Below, in pieces: positions 63,121 through 64,000 of a stretch of 64,000 nt of DNA. Position numbers and translations under genes: made by a program. The DNA is taken from assembly GCA_018715885.1 (NCBI GenBank), contig DVKT01000034.1:1-64000 (forward strand). Reading direction: 5' to 3'. How positions within the stretch are numbered: the stretch's first letter is position 1; each line of letters starts with the position of its first letter. This DNA comes from Caccoplasma intestinavium. Lineage in GTDB: Bacteria; Bacteroidota; Bacteroidia; Bacteroidales; UBA11471. Under the pieces are notes generated by a model, which had not been told where the DNA came from, ran no database searches, and saw nothing but the letters and a program-made list of their open reading frames with translations.

Positions 63121-63630
63121 TTATGCCACAGCCTCGGCCAAGCATTCGGCGTCGTGCCCCTCATATTCTGCGGCACGTCCTATTGCTTGATACTCGAACG
63201 GGATAAATTCCATGATTTGAGCCGAGGCGTATTGCTTGTCTGTGCTGATGTATATGTCGAGGCGAATATCCGAGGACTTGTTTTCTCCGAGAGCTATCGA
63301 ACCGATTTGTTCGAAATTTTTTTCTTGGAGAATCTTTTCCAAACGATTTCTCTCATTTTTGCTGAATGTGAGACGCTTAAATCGCAACTTTGTTCCGGTT
63401 TCTTTGTGGTAAAACACTTTTTCCCCCATGAAGATTTTTATAAATCCGAAGATTCCTAATGCAATGCCCAAAATGAATAGGCTCATGTTCAAAACGGAGT
63501 TTTCCCCGAAAAGAGATCCTGCGTAGAAAGAAACGGCAGCGACAATGAGGGTAATGATACCGGTAGCGGAGAGAGCCTTTTTCGAGGCGATATGTTCGTT
63601 TTTATAGTTGTTTTTTTGAGAAGTTTCCAT
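63121..63630 (-). CDS. Small two-helix membrane protein, function unknown
   Basis: 169 aa. Two hydrophobic helices near 22-40 (ATGIITLIVAAVSFYAGSLF) and 48-67 (LNMSLFILGIALGIFGFI) are followed by a soluble domain of about 100 residues with basic and acidic alternation (RLTFSKNERNRLEKIL) and YISTDKQYASAQIMEFIPFEYQ. It does not match a family I know. Single-gene unit with its own terminator. Confidence 0.65.
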   Translation of the reverse strand: METSQKNNYKNEHIASKKALSATGIITLIVAAVSFYAGSLFGENSVLNMSLFILGIALGIFGFIKIFMGEKVFYHKETGTKLRFKRLTFSKNERNRLEKILQEKNFEQIGSIALGENKSSDIRLDIYISTDKQYASAQIMEFIPFEYQAIGRAAEYEGHDAECLAEAVA

Positions 63631-64000
63631 AGTGTATATATATGATTATTTGATAAATGATGGATTTTATAAGAGCCGGAAAATTTGATTTTCTTCCGCG
63701 TTATCATATACTGTATTTCGGCGACAGAAGATCGTCACCGAAATACAATATCGATATTTTTGATATAAGGAGAGAAAAAGAGGCTCTGCTACATGAGCAT
63801 TCGGCAGAGCATATAAAAGAAATATCCGTCGGTATGCAGCAATGCCTGCCTGATGATTTGTTCTGTATGTAACTTTTTATAGAACGTGCGGAATAGTAAT
63901 ATATGCCGACTTTGCAGATCTGTCGGGGTTGTGGTGTGTTGTCGTACTTCGCTGCCGCATACGTGCAGGGGAGGGTTCTGTTGCAGAATAAACGGCTGAG
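63631..64000. other. Right-hand edge, no assigned gene
   Basis: No firm gene. A hairpin TGTATTTCGG / CCGAAATACA lies at 63712-63746 and GCTCTGC / GCAGAGC at 63783-63812; the second is followed on the minus strand by a T-rich run, so it may terminate a leftward gene that enters from the right. A minus-strand frame is open from the edge to a TAG near 63796, but it has no recognisable motif. Confidence 0.4.

Noticed and set aside
63657..63872. 71-codon + frame at the right edge
   Set aside because: It crosses two hairpins and has no family resemblance; more likely non-coding.

Overview
The window is a chromosomal segment of a Bacteroidota bacterium, most likely order Bacteroidales. Support comes from the gene families (DUF4374 and DUF5723 proteins, a Bacteroidetes-type SusC-like/TonB receptor with a carboxypeptidase-regulatory N-domain, three-subunit fumarate reductase, SecDF fusion, long serine acetyltransferase) and from promoters. 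At least five promoters carry the Bacteroidota consensus TTTG-N19/20-TAnnTTTG exactly, in front of tRNA-Glu, tRNA-Arg, tRNA-Leu, sdhC and cas9. I cannot fix the genus from sequence alone.

Layout. 1-9.2 kb: 3' end of secDF, an outer-membrane barrel protein, then a leftward run of yqaA-like, membrane protein, purD, S9 peptidase, an RlmL-like RNA methyltransferase and cysE. 9.2-9.9 kb: gene-free stretch with decayed palindromic intergenic repeats. 9.9-15 kb: leftward iron/siderophore-type uptake locus (TonB receptor, DUF4374 surface lipoprotein, PepSY membrane protein). 15-18.8 kb: sdhCAB. 18.9-21.6 kb: EEP phosphatase/nuclease and two overlapping rhomboid proteases. 21.8 kb: HU. 22-30.6 kb: S41 protease, coaD, a topoisomerase IV B gene interrupted by one in-frame TAA, RNase R and gyrB. 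30.8-32.5 kb: rpsT between two identical tRNA-Glu genes, recO, tRNA-Arg. 32.6-39.6 kb: an Ig-like secreted protein, then a complete type II-C CRISPR-Cas locus (array, cas2, cas1, cas9, tracrRNA). 39.6-49.6 kb: queH, eno, pckA, a UbiA/radical SAM pair, GNAT protein, TRIC channel, HAD phosphatase, lipoprotein and CAT-like acetyltransferase. 49.6-64 kb: cobO, Dph6-like ligase, mntP, tRNA-Leu, manC, GH3-beta-lactamase fusion, 5'-nucleotidase, rplS, two envelope proteins and a small membrane protein.

The most notable elements are the CRISPR locus and parE. Each 47-bp CRISPR repeat splits into two modules: nt 1-23 pair with the tracrRNA anti-repeat, and the start and middle of the same repeat form a consensus promoter (GTTG-N19-TATCTTTG), so each spacer probably has its own start site. 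The oldest, degenerate repeat has decayed only in the tracr-pairing half. tracrRNA and cas9 are driven from back-to-back consensus promoters about 16 bp apart, and a perfect 12-bp palindrome sits two bases before the cas9 start codon. In parE one GAA-to-TAA change would break an essential gene; it is either a sequence error or a striking mutation. A 17-bp perfect inverted repeat overlaps the likely gyrB promoter.

No insertion sequence, prophage or integrase was seen.
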